Positions 9,109-16,910 of a stretch of 56,534 nt of DNA are shown here, one piece after another; positions within the stretch are counted from its first letter, which is position 1, and the number at the start of each line of letters is the position of its first letter. Location of the stretch: NCBI GenBank assembly GCA_903970465.1, contig CAJCIO010000136.1, forward strand, positions 1 to 56,534, read 5' to 3'. The stretch comes from Gammaproteobacteria bacterium (GTDB lineage: Bacteria > Pseudomonadota > Gammaproteobacteria > Pseudomonadales > Pseudomonadaceae). The notes under the pieces were generated by a model that saw only the letters and a list, made by a program, of their open reading frames with translations, had not been told where the DNA came from and searched no databases. Both the position numbers and the translations under genes were made by a program.

Positions 9109-10062
9109 ATGTACGACTGGCTCAACGCGTTACCCAAGGCCGAACTCCATATGCACCTCGAAGGCTCCCTCGAGCCTGAGTTGCTGTTTGCCCTGGCCGA
9201 GCGCAACAAGATCGCCCTGCCCTGGCAGGACGTCGAAACACTGCGCAGCGCCTACGCGTTCAACAACCTGCAGGAGTTTCTCGACCTCTACTATCAGGGC
9301 GCCGATGTACTGCGCACCGAGCAGGACTTCTACGACCTGACCTGGGCCTACCTGCAGCGCTGCAAAGCGCAGAACGTCATCCATACCGAGCCGTTCTTCG
9401 ACCCGCAAACCCACACCAATCGCGGCATTCCCTTTGAGCTTGTGCTCACCGGTATCAGCCAGGCGCTCAAGGATGGCCAGCAACAACTGGGCATCGGCAG
9501 CGGCCTGATTCTCAGCTTTCTGCGCCACCTCAGCGAAGACGAAGCCCAGAAGACACTCGACCAGGCGCTGCCCTTCCGCGATGCGTTCGTTGCCGTCGGA
9601 CTGGACAGCTCCGAGCAGGGCCATCCGCCGAGCAAGTTCCAGCGCGTGTTTGACCGCGCCCGCAATGAAGGCTTCCTGACTGTCGCCCATGCTGGTGAAG
9701 AAGGCCCGCCCGAGTACATCTGGGAAGCCCTGGACCTGCTCAAGATCCAGCGCATCGACCACGGGGTACGCGCTATCGAGGATGAGCGTCTGATGCAGCG
9801 CATCATCGACGAGCAGATCCCGCTGACCGTGTGCCCGCTGTCCAATACCAAGCTGTGCGTGTTCGACGACATGGCCCAGCACAACATCCTCGACATGCTC
9901 GAGCGTGGCGTGAAGGTCACGGTCAACTCCGACGACCCTGCCTACTTTGGGGGCTACGTGACGGAGAATTTCTACGCCTTGCACACCCACTTGGGTATGA
10001 CTCAGGATCAAGCCAAGCGCCTGGCACAAAACAGCCTTGATGCACGCCTGATCAAGCCTTGA
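9109..10062 (+). CDS. Adenosine deaminase family protein, probably adenine deaminase
   Basis: A 317-residue cytosolic zinc hydrolase. Motifs in order: HMHLEGS (metal His, about residues 14 and 16), VGLDSSEQG (about 163), HAGEEG (catalytic Glu, about 194-199), IDHGVRAI and NSDDPAYFGG (about 273-282). True adenosine deaminases carry GxDLAGDE where this has GLDSSEQG; members with the Ser-Ser form, including the P. aeruginosa orthologue in the same neighbourhood, act on adenine and yield hypoxanthine. It completes the salvage theme of the upstream genes. ATG at 9109 has a modest Shine-Dalgarno (gatgag). Annotation as 'adenosine deaminase' would be by family only. Confidence 0.88.
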   Translation: MYDWLNALPKAELHMHLEGSLEPELLFALAERNKIALPWQDVETLRSAYAFNNLQEFLDLYYQGADVLRTEQDFYDLTWAYLQRCKAQNVIHTEPFFDPQTHTNRGIPFELVLTGISQALKDGQQQLGIGSGLILSFLRHLSEDEAQKTLDQALPFRDAFVAVGLDSSEQGHPPSKFQRVFDRARNEGFLTVAHAGEEGPPEYIWEALDLLKIQRIDHGVRAIEDERLMQRIIDEQIPLTVCPLSNTKLCVFDDMAQHNILDMLERGVKVTVNSDDPAYFGGYVTENFYALHTHLGMTQDQAKRLAQNSLDARLIKP

Positions 10063-10069
10063 TGCGCAC

Positions 10070-10750
10070 TCACTGACTGGCGATGCTGCGAATCCGCAGC
10101 ATTCCCGCCTCAGTGACCAACAGCGCTCTCGATTCCTCGCGTTCGCGCACCCAGCCTGATTGCATGAACAGCTTCATCAGGCTGGCCCCCAGAACGCCAC
10201 CTATGTGTGCTCGCTCACCGTCCCAGCCAGAGCAGACCGAATGCCCGTCGCGGGTAGCGAAGGCCTGGGGATAGATACCCATGTTTGCCAGATGGACATT
10301 GCCTTCATGGGTAATGTCGAGGTACTCGCCACGGGGCATCAACCACTGCGCTGCCAGCATTCGCTGATAGACCTCGGCTGCCAGTTCTCCTCCCAAATGC
10401 TCGCCACAAAAGCAGGCACGCCGCATGGCAGCAGGCGCCCGAGGCAAGGGCTCCCGATTGACTGAACCAGCCCGTACCCGGGAAACGCTGACCAGCGCCT
10501 CGACTGCCGCCCCGACCTCCGGTGCCGCCAGCTTGAAAAATCGTTTGCGTCCGCGGGCTTCGAACTTGAGTAATCCGGCGGAGGACAGCCGGGCAAGATG
10601 AGCACTCGCGGAAGAAGGCGTAACGCCTACCAGATTAGCCAACTCCTCGGCGCCCCGCGTGCCACCGTCGATGAGCGCCCATAACATTGCACTGCGCTTA
10701 GGGTCGGCCAGCAACGTAGCGATGCGACTGATGCAAGGTGCATATTCCAT
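10070..10750 (-). CDS. ArsR-type helix-turn-helix transcriptional regulator
   Basis: A 226-residue DNA-binding protein. Residues about 1-90 form an ArsR-like winged helix (SRIATLLADPKRSAMLWALI, then GVTPSSASAHLARLSSAGLL as the recognition helix, and ARGRKRFFKLA as the wing). The C-terminal 130 residues are not a known metal site; they hold a Cys pair in RACFCGEHLGGELA that could sense a metal or thiol reagent, though this is speculative. RBS agggag precedes the ATG. It lies downstream of, and in the same direction as, the Bcr-type exporter gene, separated by 327 bp. Confidence 0.8.
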   Translation of the reverse strand: MEYAPCISRIATLLADPKRSAMLWALIDGGTRGAEELANLVGVTPSSASAHLARLSSAGLLKFEARGRKRFFKLAAPEVGAAVEALVSVSRVRAGSVNREPLPRAPAAMRRACFCGEHLGGELAAEVYQRMLAAQWLMPRGEYLDITHEGNVHLANMGIYPQAFATRDGHSVCSGWDGERAHIGGVLGASLMKLFMQSGWVREREESRALLVTEAGMLRIRSIASQ

Positions 10751-10837
10751 GGTTCACTCCCTGTCCCGACATTTTTCGAAGCCTGCAAATCCCTTGTCTG
10801 ACAACCGCGCCACACTGTTCGGCAGGCTGTGGCACGC

Positions 10838-10843
10838 ATTATA
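10838..10843 (-). promoter_or_regulatory. Candidate -10 box for the ArsR-type gene
   Basis: A perfect TATAAT on the minus strand about 88 bp before the start codon at 10750. No good -35 box is seen at 16-18 bp, so the promoter may need an activator. Confidence 0.35.
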
Positions 10844-11077
10844 AGCACGGAAAAAGCAGGCGAAATATTCGCCGGTACGGGTACAAAAGCCCGGAACACG
10901 GAGGGTAAATACCCCCTTGTACAAAAACGTTCAAATCAATCCAGGCTGATGCTCGCCTCTGTACGGCATCAGACCTCGTAAAACCGGGGGTATATATTCC
11001 CCCGAGGAAAAGTATCCCCAGTTAACGCAGCGCAAAAACCTACAACGTCGCGCCTGAAAACTTACAAACACTGTCCC
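10844..11077. other. Intergenic region rich in short palindromes
   Basis: No gene seen. The whole gap (10751-11077) is 327 bp. Several GC-armed palindromes with A/T centres sit here: GGGTAAATACCC (10903-10914), CGGGTACAAAAGCCCG (10879-10892 region), TGATGC..GCATCA (10948-10972) and CGGGGGTATATATTCCCCCG (10985-11004). They could be operators for the neighbouring regulator or, in the last case, a transcription terminator. Confidence 0.4.
10974..11007 (-). terminator. Terminator-like hairpin downstream of the Bcr-type exporter
   Basis: On the minus strand the stem CGGGGG / CCCCCG (11004..10985, loop AATATATA) is followed by GGTTTTACG, with outer CCTCG/CGAGG pairing. The T run is short, so termination may be partial. 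Confidence 0.4.
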
Positions 11078-12274
11078 CTATGCAGCTTTACCCTCTTTCA
11101 CGCCGACTGGCGCGACACGACCCGTCAGCACCGAGACGACAACGGCCACTACGCCGCAGAGGCTGATGACCATCGCCATCGGCATCGCAGTGCCATCGTG
11201 CAGCAGCCCCACCAGCGCTGACGCGCCTGCCGCCACGCTGAATTGCAGGCAACCAAGCAGGGCTGAAGCACTGCCCGCCCGGGCGCCCTGACCGTTCATG
11301 GCACAGGCCGAAGCGTTGGGGATGATGCACCCCAGGCTGGCGATACAGACGAACAACGGCAGCAGCAATGGCCATAATTGTTGCGTGTGCAACGCGGCAA
11401 TGGCCAACAGCAACAACCCGGCGCCCAGATAGACCCAGATCATCCGCGCCAGCAAGGCGCCGGGGGTGTGCCTGGACAGTAACCGGGCGTTGACCTGCGC
11501 CATAATGATGAAGCCCGCGGCATTACTACCGAACAGCCAGGCGTAGTGCTCTGCCGGTACACCATAGAGCTTGATGAAGACGAATGGGGAGCCGGCGATG
11601 TAGGCGAACATGCCCGCCATGGCGATACCGCCGCTCAGGGCGTACCCCAGAAAGCGTCGATCACTTAGCAACCGACCGTATTGACGCAGGCCACCGGTCA
11701 AGGGCTGCCGCGGCCGATCGGCGGGCATGCTCTCCGGCAGCCCAAGCGCCACCGCCACGGTGGCCAATGCACTGAACAGCGTCAGAATGATGAAGATCCA
11801 CTGCCAACTGTAATGGCTGACCAGAAAACCACCCAGCATGGGCGCAAGGATCGGTGCCAGGCCCATCACCAGCATCAACTGGGAGAACACCTTGGCAGAG
11901 CCCACGGCATCACATGTGTCACTGACGATGGCACGGGACAGCACCATCCCGGCACAGCCACCCAGCGCCTGGATGAACCGGGCGGCGATCAACCAATCGA
12001 GCGTCGGGGCAAAGGCGCAAGCCAGGGACGACAGGGTGAAGAGTGCAACGCCCACCAGCAGCGGCACGCGTCGACCGAAACGATCGGCGATGGGTCCGTA
12101 GATCAACTGGCCGATGGACAGCCCAAGGAAATAGGCCGCCAGGGTGCTCTGTACGTGTTTTTCATCAGTGCCGAAGGCCAGCGCGATAGCGGGGAAACCT
12201 GGCAGGTAGAAATCAATGGCCAACGGGCCGAAGGCGCTGAGCGCGCCAAGGATAAGTATGGTTTTGAGGTTCAT
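11078..12274 (-). CDS. Bcr/CflA family multidrug efflux MFS transporter
   Basis: A 398-residue inner-membrane drug/proton antiporter with about 12 membrane helices. The N-terminus ILGALSAFGPLAIDFYLPGFP and the loop YGPIADRFGRRVPLL (MFS motif A, about residues 60-74) are typical of the Bcr/CflA drug-resistance group, as is IQALGGCAGMVLSRAIVSD (motif C region, about 103-121). The start has ATG MNLKTILILG. Likely exports small toxic compounds (bicyclomycin/sulfonamide class by family); the real substrate is unknown. The ArsR-like gene downstream on the same strand could regulate it. Confidence 0.9.
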   Translation of the reverse strand: MNLKTILILGALSAFGPLAIDFYLPGFPAIALAFGTDEKHVQSTLAAYFLGLSIGQLIYGPIADRFGRRVPLLVGVALFTLSSLACAFAPTLDWLIAARFIQALGGCAGMVLSRAIVSDTCDAVGSAKVFSQLMLVMGLAPILAPMLGGFLVSHYSWQWIFIILTLFSALATVAVALGLPESMPADRPRQPLTGGLRQYGRLLSDRRFLGYALSGGIAMAGMFAYIAGSPFVFIKLYGVPAEHYAWLFGSNAAGFIIMAQVNARLLSRHTPGALLARMIWVYLGAGLLLLAIAALHTQQLWPLLLPLFVCIASLGCIIPNASACAMNGQGARAGSASALLGCLQFSVAAGASALVGLLHDGTAMPMAMVISLCGVVAVVVSVLTGRVAPVGVKEGKAA

Positions 12275-12393
12275 CGGGGGTCCGCAGAGAAGTGAAGCAG
12301 CCCCCTAGTTTACCCGTGCAATGCCTGGCAAAACTATTAACGCGCCATACACTGGTGCATACCCGCCGCGCCTTGCCCTCTCAACGAGGCGGA

Positions 12394-12591
12394 TTACAGG
12401 GCCTTGGCGGCGTATCCTTCGGTGCCGATCAGTCCGATGATCACATCCGGCGCCAGGCTGCTTTGCACATTTACCTGCCCGGTTTTCAAATCGACCTGGA
12501 CCAGGGCGGCCGGATCCTGATCTTGCACGGCCTGGGTGAGCGCGTGGACACAATGCTGGCAGGTCATGCCTTTTACGTCGAAATGCTGCAT
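12394..12591 (-). CDS. copZ: CopZ-type copper chaperone (heavy-metal-associated domain)
   Basis: A 65-residue cytosolic HMA protein: ferredoxin-like fold with the Cu(I)-binding GMTCQHC motif (about residues 8-14). It shuttles Cu(I) to the P-type ATPase CopA or the regulator CueR. Strong RBS (ggagg) before the ATG at 12591. A CueR-type operator/promoter lies about 37-60 bp upstream (12621-12651, minus strand), so it should be induced by copper together with copA. Length is normal for stand-alone chaperones. Confidence 0.93.
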   Translation of the reverse strand: MQHFDVKGMTCQHCVHALTQAVQDQDPAALVQVDLKTGQVNVQSSLAPDVIIGLIGTEGYAAKAL

Positions 12592-12620
12592 GGGAAAGCC
12601 TCCGTGGTAGATTCAGCGAC

Positions 12621-12651
12621 AGTTTGAAGCTTGCCATCGGGTCAAGGTCAA
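12621..12651 (-). promoter_or_regulatory. CueR (MerR-type) promoter/operator of copZ
   Basis: Minus strand: -35 TTGACC (12651-12646), 19-bp spacer, -10 CAAACT (12626-12621). The spacer carries the dyad ACCTTGAC..ATGGCAAGCT (12648-12628), the CueR-type site. The overlong 19-bp spacer is the hallmark of MerR-activated promoters. It mirrors the site before copA. Confidence 0.75.
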
Positions 12652-12763
12652 GTTTCCTTGATAACGGCCGGGGTGGAAATCATCCCTGAGGTCAGCCAAG
12701 CTGCAGAATGGGCGACAGTCCAAGGTTATTCGTATCCGTATCCGTGACAACAGGAGTTCAGCC

Positions 12764-13153
12764 ATGCGCTGGTCAGTACTCGCCCTGCTCGGCACCCTTG
12801 CCATCCCATCGATGGTTCCTTTAGCACTGGCCGATGGTCCGAACGGCTATGGCATCGTGATCATTTCCCGGCAGACCCTCCAGGTAGGGACCTCCTGCGA
12901 GATCGGGGTTTACGTCCAAGATCAGTTGGTGACGCGGCTATTTCAGGAAGACGATACCTCGCTGAACTTGCCACCGGGCAAGGTATCGATACGCCTCAAG
13001 CGCTTGCCGGGCCAGACGCCTGGCTGCGATTCGTCGGGTATCACCCCGGCCAAAGCTATCGAGGTTAATCTGCACGCCGGCGACATTCTCAAGTACTCCA
13101 TCGCACCCGGGCCTTACGGGCTGACTCTGAAGCCGGCACCTATCGAGTACTGA
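12764..13153 (+). CDS. Small exported protein of unknown function in the copper locus
   Basis: A 129-residue protein with a clear Sec signal peptide (MRWSVLALLGTLAIPS.., cleavage after ALA, about residue 23), so the mature part of about 106 residues is periplasmic. No TM segment afterwards. It has only two Cys (GTSCEIG and PGCDSSG), likely disulphide-bonded. Alternating hydrophobic strands and the pattern 'xxVQDQLVxxLFxxDDTSLNLPPGKVSIRLK' (described, not a full motif) recall the DUF2846-like beta-sandwich proteins; this is a visual resemblance only. It is preceded by RBS aggag, lies between copZ and copA, and faces the copA promoter. Copper binding is not evident: there are no Met/His clusters. 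Confidence 0.75.
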   Translation: MRWSVLALLGTLAIPSMVPLALADGPNGYGIVIISRQTLQVGTSCEIGVYVQDQLVTRLFQEDDTSLNLPPGKVSIRLKRLPGQTPGCDSSGITPAKAIEVNLHAGDILKYSIAPGPYGLTLKPAPIEY

Positions 13154-13161
13154 AGGCAGCC

Positions 13162-13193
13162 TTGACCTTGCCCACGTGGCAAGGTTGATGCTA
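13162..13193 (+). promoter_or_regulatory. CueR (MerR-type) promoter/operator of copA-cueR
   Basis: -35 TTGACC (13162-13167), then 20 bp, then -10 GATGCT (13188-13193). The spacer is occupied by the perfect dyad ACCTTGCC-CACGT-GGCAAGGT (13165-13185), matching the CueR operator class. Start codon of copA is about 30 bp downstream. Confidence 0.85.
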
Positions 13194-13221
13194 TGGATCA
13201 TCTGCCAAGAGGATGATCGCA

Positions 13222-15456
13222 ATGGCCAGCCCGATGCTCCCCACAACCTTCGACCTGTCGATTGACGGCATGACCTGCGCCAGCTGCGCCGGTCGCGTCG
13301 AACGCGCACTGCGCAAGGTCGATGGCGTCAGCGAGGTCAGCGTCAACCTGGCCAGCGAGCGCGCCCATCTGCTACTTCAGCGCCCGCTGTCCGCCGCCAC
13401 ACTGATCGATGCGGTGGTGCGCGCGGGCTATACCGCGCACGTACCGGTCAGCGCTCAGACCGAGGAGGCCAACCACCAGCGGCACCTGCGCCACGAGCGC
13501 TGGATGATGATTGTCGCCATCCTGCTCGCCACCCCGCTATTGCTTCCCATGTTGCTGCAGCCTCTGGGCATGCACCTCATGCTGCCAGCATGGCTTCAGT
13601 TTGGCCTGGCGACACCGGTGCAGTTCATTATCGGCGCGCGCTTCTATACCTCGGCCTACAAGGCTGTGCGTGCCCGCGCGGGCAATATTGACCTGCTGGT
13701 GGCTATCGGCACGAGTGCGGGCTACGGTTTGAGTCTCTACCAATGGCTACAGCCTGCACCTGGCCAGGCGCCTCATCTGTATTTCGAAGCCTCGGCCATA
13801 GTCATTGCGCTGGTGCTGGTGGGCAAGTACATGGAGAGTCATGCCAAGCGCCGCACCGCCGATGCCCTTCGCGCTTTGCAGGCGCTGCAGCCGAGCTTTG
13901 CCGTGCGTGTGGTTGGCGATCGCGAGGAGCGCGTGGCCATCGACGCGCTGCGAATCGGTGATCAGATACTGGTCAAACCTGGCGAACGCTTTGCCGTCGA
14001 CGGCGTGGTGATCGACGGCCGCAGTCATGCCGACGAAGCGTTGATCAGCGGCGAAAGTCTGCCCGTCAGCAAGCAGGCCGGCGACACGGTCAGCGCCGGC
14101 GCCATTAACGGCGAAGCTCAATTGCGGGTCGAAACTCGGGCAGTAGGTACCCAGACACTGCTGGCGAAAATCATCCAGTTGGTCGAAGACGCGCAGAGCG
14201 CCAAGGCCCCGATCCAGAAGCAGGTGGACCGGGTCAGCCAGGTGTTCGTCCCGGTGATCCTGCTGCTGGCGCTGTTGACCTTGCTGGGCTGGTGGTACAG
14301 CGGCGCCGGGGTGCAGATCGCCATATTGCATGCCGTCAGCGTCCTGGTGATTGCCTGCCCCTGCGCCTTGGGCCTGGCCACACCGACGGCAATCATGGCC
14401 GGCACCGGTGCGGCGGCGCGCCATGGCATTCTGATCAAGGATGCGGAGGCGCTCGAACACGCCAGCCGAATCGACTGCGTGGTATTCGACAAGACCGGCA
14501 CCCTGACATCAGGGCATCCCGAACTGGTCGATATGAGTGTGGCGGCCATCGAGGGGTATGATCTTCAGCATCTGTTGCTAGACGCCGCTGCCCTGCAGCG
14601 TGGCAGCGAGCATCCCTTGGCCAAGGCCGTTCTGGCGTGCTGCCCGACGCTGCCAGAGGCCGCGCGCCATAGCGAAACCCTTGCCGGGCGTGGTATTCGC
14701 GGCACGCTGGACGGTCGTGAATTGCTGCTCGGCAATCAGCGGCTGCTGGATGATCATCACGTGTCGGCGGGCGCACTGCAGGCCACCGCACAGAGATGGG
14801 AAGGTCAGGGCCGCACCTTGTCGTGGTTGATCGAGCTGACCCCACAGCCGCAAGTGCTGGGCTTGCTGGCGTTCGGCGATGCACTCAAGCCCGGCGCCGC
14901 GGCGGCACTGGCAAGTCTGCGCCAGCAAGGTATGCATACGCATCTGCTTACTGGCGACAATCGCGGCAGCGCCCAGGTTGTCGCCACAGCCTTGGGGATC
15001 GATGCGCAGAAGGTGCATGCTCAGGTGTTACCGGCCGACAAGGCCGAGGTCATTCAGAGCCTGCGCCTGACGCAGCGGGTAGCGATGGTCGGCGACGGCA
15101 TCAACGACGCACCCGCACTGGCCAGCGCCGACATCGGCATTGCCATGGGCAGCGGCACCGACGTCGCCATCCAGGCTGCGGGTATCACCCTGATGCGCGA
15201 TGACCCGCAATGGGTGGCGGCAGCGCTGGATATCAGCCGGCGGACCTGCGCGAAGATTCGGCAGAATCTGTTTTGGGCGTTTATCTATAACATGATCGGC
15301 ATTCCGTTGGCGGCCTTTGGCGTGCTCAATCCGATGCTTGCAGGAGCCGCCATGGCGCTATCGAGCGTCAGCGTGGTCTGCAACGCGTTATTGTTGAATA
15401 CCTGGAAACCGCAGCTACACAATAATGCCGACCCCGACGCAGGAGAGAACACGTGA
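13222..15456 (+). CDS. copA: Cu(I)-exporting P1B-type ATPase CopA/CueA
   Basis: A 744-residue inner-membrane pump that expels cytoplasmic Cu(I). Order: one N-terminal HMA domain with GMTCASC (Cys 19 and 22), eight TM helices, actuator domain with SGESLP, the membrane CPC metal site (ACPCALGLATPTA, about residue 377), the phosphorylation motif DKTGT (about 423), a nucleotide domain with SEHPL, and the hinge GDGINDAP (about 623). I prefer ATG 13222 over 13213, since aagagg then sits 9 bp before it instead of touching the start. Transcription from a CueR promoter just upstream; cueR follows with a GTGA overlap. Confidence 0.95.
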   Translation: MASPMLPTTFDLSIDGMTCASCAGRVERALRKVDGVSEVSVNLASERAHLLLQRPLSAATLIDAVVRAGYTAHVPVSAQTEEANHQRHLRHERWMMIVAILLATPLLLPMLLQPLGMHLMLPAWLQFGLATPVQFIIGARFYTSAYKAVRARAGNIDLLVAIGTSAGYGLSLYQWLQPAPGQAPHLYFEASAIVIALVLVGKYMESHAKRRTADALRALQALQPSFAVRVVGDREERVAIDALRIGDQILVKPGERFAVDGVVIDGRSHADEALISGESLPVSKQAGDTVSAGAINGEAQLRVETRAVGTQTLLAKIIQLVEDAQSAKAPIQKQVDRVSQVFVPVILLLALLTLLGWWYSGAGVQIAILHAVSVLVIACPCALGLATPTAIMAGTGAAARHGILIKDAEALEHASRIDCVVFDKTGTLTSGHPELVDMSVAAIEGYDLQHLLLDAAALQRGSEHPLAKAVLACCPTLPEAARHSETLAGRGIRGTLDGRELLLGNQRLLDDHHVSAGALQATAQRWEGQGRTLSWLIELTPQPQVLGLLAFGDALKPGAAAALASLRQQGMHTHLLTGDNRGSAQVVATALGIDAQKVHAQVLPADKAEVIQSLRLTQRVAMVGDGINDAPALASADIGIAMGSGTDVAIQAAGITLMRDDPQWVAAALDISRRTCAKIRQNLFWAFIYNMIGIPLAAFGVLNPMLAGAAMALSSVSVVCNALLLNTWKPQLHNNADPDAGENT

Positions 15457-15866
15457 ACATTGGTCAGGCCGCCCGCGAAAGTGGTCTCAGCGCAAAAATG
15501 ATCCGCCATTACGAAGCCACCGGGCTGCTCAAGGCCGCCCATCGCACCGACAGCGGCTACCGCATCTATCAGAGCGAAGACCTGCACACGCTGGCGTTCA
15601 TCAAACGCTCGCGTGACCTGGGCTTTTCGCTGGAAGAAATTGGCCGCCTGCTGATGCTGTGGCAAGACCGTGGTCGCGCCAGTGCGGACGTCAAGGCGCT
15701 GGCCGGGCAACACATCGATGCCCTTAACCGGCGCATCGACGAGTTACTTGGCCTGCGGGACACCTTGCAGAATCTCGTCAGCCACTGCCAGGGGGATGGC
15801 CGACCAGATTGCCCGATTCTGACTGACCTGGCGTCGAGCGGCTGTCATACAACCGCCCGCCGCTGA
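15453..15866 (+). CDS. cueR: MerR-family Cu(I)-responsive regulator CueR
   Basis: A 137-residue MerR activator. Residues 1-70 form the winged HTH (NIGQAARESGLSAKMIRHYE), then the long dimerisation helix and the metal loop with Cys112 and Cys120 (CQGDGRPDC), exactly the two ligands and spacing of CueR for linear Cu(I) binding. The start is a GTG at 15453 overlapping the copA stop (GTGA), with RBS aggagag at 15441-15447. Because it is the second gene of the copA operon, CueR should raise its own level on copper exposure; the cueA-cueR order is known from P. putida. It should act on both operators listed here. Confidence 0.95.
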   Translation: MNIGQAARESGLSAKMIRHYEATGLLKAAHRTDSGYRIYQSEDLHTLAFIKRSRDLGFSLEEIGRLLMLWQDRGRASADVKALAGQHIDALNRRIDELLGLRDTLQNLVSHCQGDGRPDCPILTDLASSGCHTTARR

Positions 15867-15872
15867 TCCGCC

Positions 15873-16766
15873 TTACTGCATCCAGGGCGGCGGTGGCTCT
15901 TCGGACTTGTCCGCCGGCTTGTCGTCGGCCGCCCGAATGGCTTGACGACGCGCCTCGTCGAGCCGCGCGGCTTCGATCTCGCGCATCACGCCGCCAACAT
16001 CCGCCTCGATATCCTCTTCGGCGAACTCACCGGTGAGCACACTGCCAGGGTGCAGCGAGCCGGCTTCGTACAGCGCCCACATTTCCTTGGCATAGCGGGT
16101 CTGCCTGAGTTCCGGCGCAAAACGACCGAAGTAGCTGGCCATGTTGCCGACATCCCGCTCCAGCATGGTGAATGCATGATTGTTACCCGCCGCATCCACT
16201 GCCTGCGGCAAGTCGATAATCACCGGTCCCGACGGCCCGACCAATACGTTGAACTCAGAGAGATCGCCGTGCACCAAACCGGTGCAAAGCATCAGCACGA
16301 TCTGACGGATCAGGAACTCGTGGTATTCGCGTGCTTGATCAGGCTCCAGCACCACGTCGTTCAGCCGCGGCGCGGCATCGCCGTATTCGTCGGCTACCAG
16401 TTCCATCAGCAACACACCATCGAGAAAGTCGAATGGCTTGGGCACCCGCACGCCCGCGCTCGCCAGACGGAACAACGCCGCGACCTCGGCATTCTGCCAG
16501 GCGTCTTCGGTTTCCTTGCGCCCGTACTTGGTACCTTTCGCCATGGCCCGCGCCTGGCGACTGTTGCGTACCTTGCGGCCTTCCTGATATTCGGCCGCTT
16601 GGCGGAAACTTCGTTTGTTGGCCTCCTTATAGACCTTGGCGCAGCGCAGTTCATTACCACAGCGCACTACATAGACCGCTGCTTCCTTACCACTCATGAG
16701 CGGACGCAGCACTTCGTCGACCAGGCCGTCCTCGACCAGGGGTTCAATGCGTTTTGGAGTCTTCAT
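15873..16766 (-). CDS. RIO1-type serine protein kinase
   Basis: A 297-residue cytosolic protein with the RIO kinase fold. Visible features: glycine-poor nucleotide-binding segment with the conserved GKEAAVYVVRC (about residues 27-37), the catalytic loop HGDLSEFNVLV (about 164-174) and the metal-binding IDLPQAVD (DFG equivalent, about 182-189). RIO kinases act in ribosome maturation in archaea and eukaryotes; the bacterial group's substrate is not established. The C-terminus is acidic and Pro-rich (KSEEPPPPWMQ). It converges on cueR, leaving only 6 bp between stops, so it is not part of the copper operon. Confidence 0.88.
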   Translation of the reverse strand: MKTPKRIEPLVEDGLVDEVLRPLMSGKEAAVYVVRCGNELRCAKVYKEANKRSFRQAAEYQEGRKVRNSRQARAMAKGTKYGRKETEDAWQNAEVAALFRLASAGVRVPKPFDFLDGVLLMELVADEYGDAAPRLNDVVLEPDQAREYHEFLIRQIVLMLCTGLVHGDLSEFNVLVGPSGPVIIDLPQAVDAAGNNHAFTMLERDVGNMASYFGRFAPELRQTRYAKEMWALYEAGSLHPGSVLTGEFAEEDIEADVGGVMREIEAARLDEARRQAIRAADDKPADKSEEPPPPWMQ

Positions 16767-16910
16767 CAGCTTTTATTCTGGGTCCTTTGTGGCCAAACAC
16801 GCGAAATGCTCTCGATTGACAAGCCATCCTCTCACAGCCCGGCAAGGATTCCGACCTTGCCGTGATTACAGAATGCAAAGCCTCGGCCAATTTCGCTAAA
16901 AATCTGCCGC

